Below, in pieces: positions 7,301-8,552 of a stretch of DNA of 8,552 bases. The stretch spans positions 1 through 8,552 of the forward strand of contig CAJOHP010000099.1 in assembly GCA_905234355.1 (NCBI GenBank). Reading direction: 5' to 3'. The DNA is from an uncultured Prevotella sp. GTDB lineage: Bacteria > Bacteroidota > Bacteroidia > Bacteroidales > Bacteroidaceae. The position numbers were made by a program, and so were the translations under genes. Each line of letters starts with the position of its first letter. Positions within the stretch are counted from its first letter, which is position 1. The notes under the pieces are model-generated. The model saw only the letters and a list, made by a program, of their open reading frames with translations. It ran no database searches and was not told where the DNA came from.

Positions 7301-7614
7301 GGGTTGTAGTCGGGGGTGCTGACGAAGATGGCCGAGGAGAAGACGGGCAGCTTCAGCTCGTAGGTGCCGTCGTCTTCGGTGAGCACGCTGTAGCCGTCCA
7401 CCTCGGCAGCGCGCACGATGGCACCGGCCACGGGCTGCTGGGTGATGGCGTCGACGACGCGGCCGCGCACGGTGCGCGTCTCATACTGCTTCAGCTTGGG
7501 AGCAATGGCACGCACGCCGCTCTCGGCTTCCTCTTCAGCTTCCTCGTCCTGGGCGAAGCCGCTCACGGGGAAGGCCAGCAGCATGGTGAGTCCAAATAAG
7601 ATATATCGTTTCAT
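4351..7614 (-). CDS. SusC/RagA-family TonB-dependent outer-membrane receptor
   Basis: This 1087-residue protein is expected to form a 22-strand outer-membrane barrel that imports a SusD-captured ligand using TonB energy. Residues 1-21 are a signal peptide (hydrophobic YILFGLTMLLAFPVSGFA), followed by a very acidic patch (DEEAEEEAE, 23-31). Residues about 48-115 form the carboxypeptidase-regulatory-like beta domain (VRGRVVDAITQQPVAGAIV...DDGTYELKLP). The plug spans about 145-258, with NGLPGMGSVMFVQGLNSL, PLVVIDD, DIEKVTVMRNGTALYGSKGA and NGVVLIQTRR. The barrel fills the rest, with typical late motifs such as WNTLSWYAQAEYNYLSRYY and WVQGNNLLTFSRY. It ends in VKVNL rather than the usual terminal Phe. 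Unusual features are the lack of a classical DEVVVVGYG-type TonB box before the plug, and VQG and VIDD where most SusC proteins have IRG and VIDG. It is flanked by susD and a fasciclin gene in the same operon. Confidence 0.95.
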   Translation of the reverse strand: MKRYILFGLTMLLAFPVSGFAQDEEAEEEAESGVRAIAPKLKQYETRTVRGRVVDAITQQPVAGAIVRAAEVDGYSVLTEDDGTYELKLPVFSSAIFVSTPDYNPVRIGVRREAEQTTAQLFPTTFDAEYSAQTNQRGDHSATDFKYSAAINIKDEIQSQLGGYVHTVGHNGLPGMGSVMFVQGLNSLNLNAQPLVVIDDVIIDQQYSRELLHDGIYNDILSNINPADIEKVTVMRNGTALYGSKGANGVVLIQTRRNKSMATRITASLSAGVTFKPKYLSVMNAGEYRGYASELLKSTGTRLTDFTFLNSDPNYYWYQKYHQDTDWKDLVYHTAMTQNYGINVEGGDDVANYNLSVGYTNAKSALKYNDMDRLNIRFNTDITLTKNLGVRFDASFANQTRNLRNDGAPEGYDDGTPTSPAFLAYAKSPFLSPYTFSRANFNADHFDVDPEDYLTEAMATQLGKYNWRLGNPAAINEYADGDIKNRFENSMLNLSVTPKFQINANLFVQEHFSYNLVNTSEKYYVPINGVPPYYVEALNTTASNEVRSLASKQNSVTSDTRIDWHNRYNAHYIHLFGGARINWESYTMSSQLGYNTGNDKTPFMSASLANKKAEGISEDWNTLSWYAQAEYNYLSRYYLQASLAVDGSSRFGKDADGLRLGGVAWGVFPGVQASWVITNEPWMAGIKGVDYLRLTAGYDISGNDDIDFYASRSFFKASTFLSEVSALAFEGIGNNKIKWETTRRLNAGLEGSFIGNRLSLNLSYFRSTTSDLLTWQYLNFLSGQERNWTNGGKLQNEGFDVGFSAKVLALKDWQWQVGASVGHYVNKVTELPDGQPIDRQVYGATIRTQEGQAANLFYGYKTLGVFATSADAQKAGNGVNTPLYMLDATDKRTLHAFGAGDMHFADLSGDGIIDEKDMTVIGDPNPDIYGNIFTTLAWKRFKLDVRFNYSLGNDVYNYMRSQLEGGNRFMNQTTALNRRWQYEGQQTDVPRITFQDPMGNARFSDRWIEDGSYLRLKTVTLSYNLPLQSEFIQGLQFWVQGNNLLTFSRYLGSDPEFSMTSSVIGQGIDLGQLPFTRTIVAGVKVNL

Positions 7615-7677
7615 ATCGTTGCTGTTTATCGTTGTTTCGTTATTTCGTGATGACGTTGTTTGCGCTGTTTCATCCGT
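7615..7677 (-). other. 63-base A-rich leader between the fasciclin gene and susC
   Basis: The message strand is A-rich and lacks an obvious Shine-Dalgarno site, as is usual in Bacteroidetes. The 7-mer AACGATA (TATCGTT on the plus strand) occurs at 7628-7634, at 7614-7620 touching the susC start codon, and again at 7604-7610 inside the first codons. No terminator-like hairpin is seen, which supports co-transcription of the fasciclin gene and susC. Confidence 0.5.
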
Positions 7678-8552
7678 TCATTCGGTGATCAGGTCGTAGC
7701 GTGGCTTGAGCACGATGCAGTCGAAGCGCATGGTGCGTGTGAACTCCTGCCGGGTGATGTTGGTGCTCGAGACGCGGGTCTCGACCTTGAGCGTGGCCTG
7801 TGGCTCTGCCTCGTTGACACCGTAGGAGCAGACGGGGAAGGTGAAGCCCTCGACCACCTTGAGCCACTGCACCGAGTCGGCCTCGGTGTCCATGTTGGCC
7901 GTGTTGGACGATGTCTTGGCTTTGCCGTCGGCATCGTGGTAGCCCAGCTGGAAGCGTATCCTCACCGGGGCGCGCTCCGGACCGACGACGGTGGTGTCGC
8001 CCGCCAGGGCCGGCACGGCCACGATGTAGATGTCGTAGGGCACGTTGGAGAGCACCTCGGGCAGATTGAACGTGATGGTGTGGTTGAGCGTGGACACCTG
8101 CTGCTGATACTCCACGTAGGAGTGGCCCGATACCTGCTTGTAGTAGGGGTTGTCGGGGGTGACGTTGATAAACTTGGGCAGCGTGGTCTCTATGCTGTCG
8201 GTGCCGCTCTTGGCCTTGCCGCGAGCGCGGAGCACGTCCTCACACTCGAGGATGCGTTCGCGCATGAAGGTCTCGGTGGGATGTATCTTCCATGCGGCCG
8301 ACTTCTTCACCATGCCGTTGGAGCAGCTCACGTCGGTGGTGCCGGTGAGCGCACCGTCGGGCTGGGCCAGCGGCTTCATGTACTGGTAGTAGTGCAGCGA
8401 GTCGGCACCCCATATGTAGCGGCGCGTGTTGTAGTTGAGCATGCAGCTGGTCGACATGGCCGAGTCCTGCAGCATCCGGTCGGTATTGGTGGTGCGGCTG
8501 AAGAAGGCGCCCTCGATGATGGCCAGGCGCACGTTGGTATAGACGAGTGAGT
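7678..8552 (-). CDS. fasciclin-domain protein, C-terminal part (cut by the window edge)
   Basis: The frame stays open to the right edge, so the N-terminus and any signal peptide lie outside the window; about 291 codons are visible. The segment encoded at about 8278-8331 reads DVSCSNGMVKKSAAWKIHP, matching the end of a fasciclin (FAS1) fold, where a conserved Asn-Gly is followed by a strand and a closing Pro. The next roughly 200 residues form a beta-rich region: TITFNLPEVLSNVPYDIYIVAVP, then a strand-rich stretch ending RFDCIVLKPRYD. A similar tail occurs, as far as I recall, in fasciclin proteins encoded beside SusC/SusD pairs in Prevotella and Bacteroides. Fasciclin domains are generally extracellular adhesion or ligand-binding modules, so a cell-surface lipoprotein is likely but not shown here. 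The GTG codon at 8530-8532 is simply internal. The gene is first of the three visible in this leftward operon; its promoter is not in the window. Confidence 0.75.
   Translation of the reverse strand, partial: SLVYTNVRLAIIEGAFFSRTTNTDRMLQDSAMSTSCMLNYNTRRYIWGADSLHYYQYMKPLAQPDGALTGTTDVSCSNGMVKKSAAWKIHPTETFMRERILECEDVLRARGKAKSGTDSIETTLPKFINVTPDNPYYKQVSGHSYVEYQQQVSTLNHTITFNLPEVLSNVPYDIYIVAVPALAGDTTVVGPERAPVRIRFQLGYHDADGKAKTSSNTANMDTEADSVQWLKVVEGFTFPVCSYGVNEAEPQATLKVETRVSSTNITRQEFTRTMRFDCIVLKPRYDLITE

Noticed and set aside
5893..7599. 568-codon open frame on the plus strand opposite susC
   Set aside because: It is antisense to a well-supported SusC gene. Its translation is low-complexity Val/Gly/Ala/Glu repetition with no domain, as expected opposite a GC-rich gene.
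7660..8550. 296-codon plus-strand frame opposite the fasciclin gene
   Set aside because: The minus-strand frame has recognisable fasciclin features and fits the operon. The plus-strand translation is biased and featureless.

Overview
The window looks like a chromosomal segment from a GC-rich member of the Bacteroidales, most likely Prevotella or a close relative. The evidence is a SusC/SusD outer-membrane pair, a fasciclin-domain protein in the same operon, a surface-lipoprotein signal typical of Bacteroidetes, and no clear Shine-Dalgarno sites before the genes. The genus is an inference; no rRNA or other phylogenetic marker is present.

Layout. Bases 1-1968 read rightward: the last ten codons of an unidentified gene, a HAD-superfamily phosphatase (74-787), a 233-base gap with a 12-bp perfect inverted repeat, and the riboflavin gene ribD (1021-1968). 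Bases 1969-2402 hold no gene. They contain a tandem array of 22-bp units, each carrying a short palindrome, then an AT-rich stretch, then a strong bidirectional terminator that separates the two converging transcription units. Bases 2403-8552 read leftward as one apparent operon, in transcription order: a fasciclin-domain protein (7678 to beyond the right edge), a SusC/RagA TonB-dependent receptor (4351-7614) and its SusD/RagB lipoprotein (2403-4298).

How the genes work together. SusC is expected to form a TonB-powered outer-membrane barrel and SusD its surface lid, together importing a large ligand such as a glycan or peptide. The fasciclin protein upstream suggests an extra surface binding or adhesion component. 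No glycoside hydrolase, peptidase or regulator is visible here, so the substrate cannot be inferred. The left half is ordinary housekeeping metabolism, and nothing links it functionally to the right half.

Points most worth a second look: (1) the 22-bp-periodic palindrome array after ribD, whose in-phase traces reach back to the ribD stop codon; (2) RibD itself, with an intact deaminase domain but a shortened reductase domain changed at conserved positions; (3) the non-canonical plug and missing classical TonB box of the SusC protein in the fasciclin-SusC-SusD operon. I found no convincing entirely new multi-gene system.
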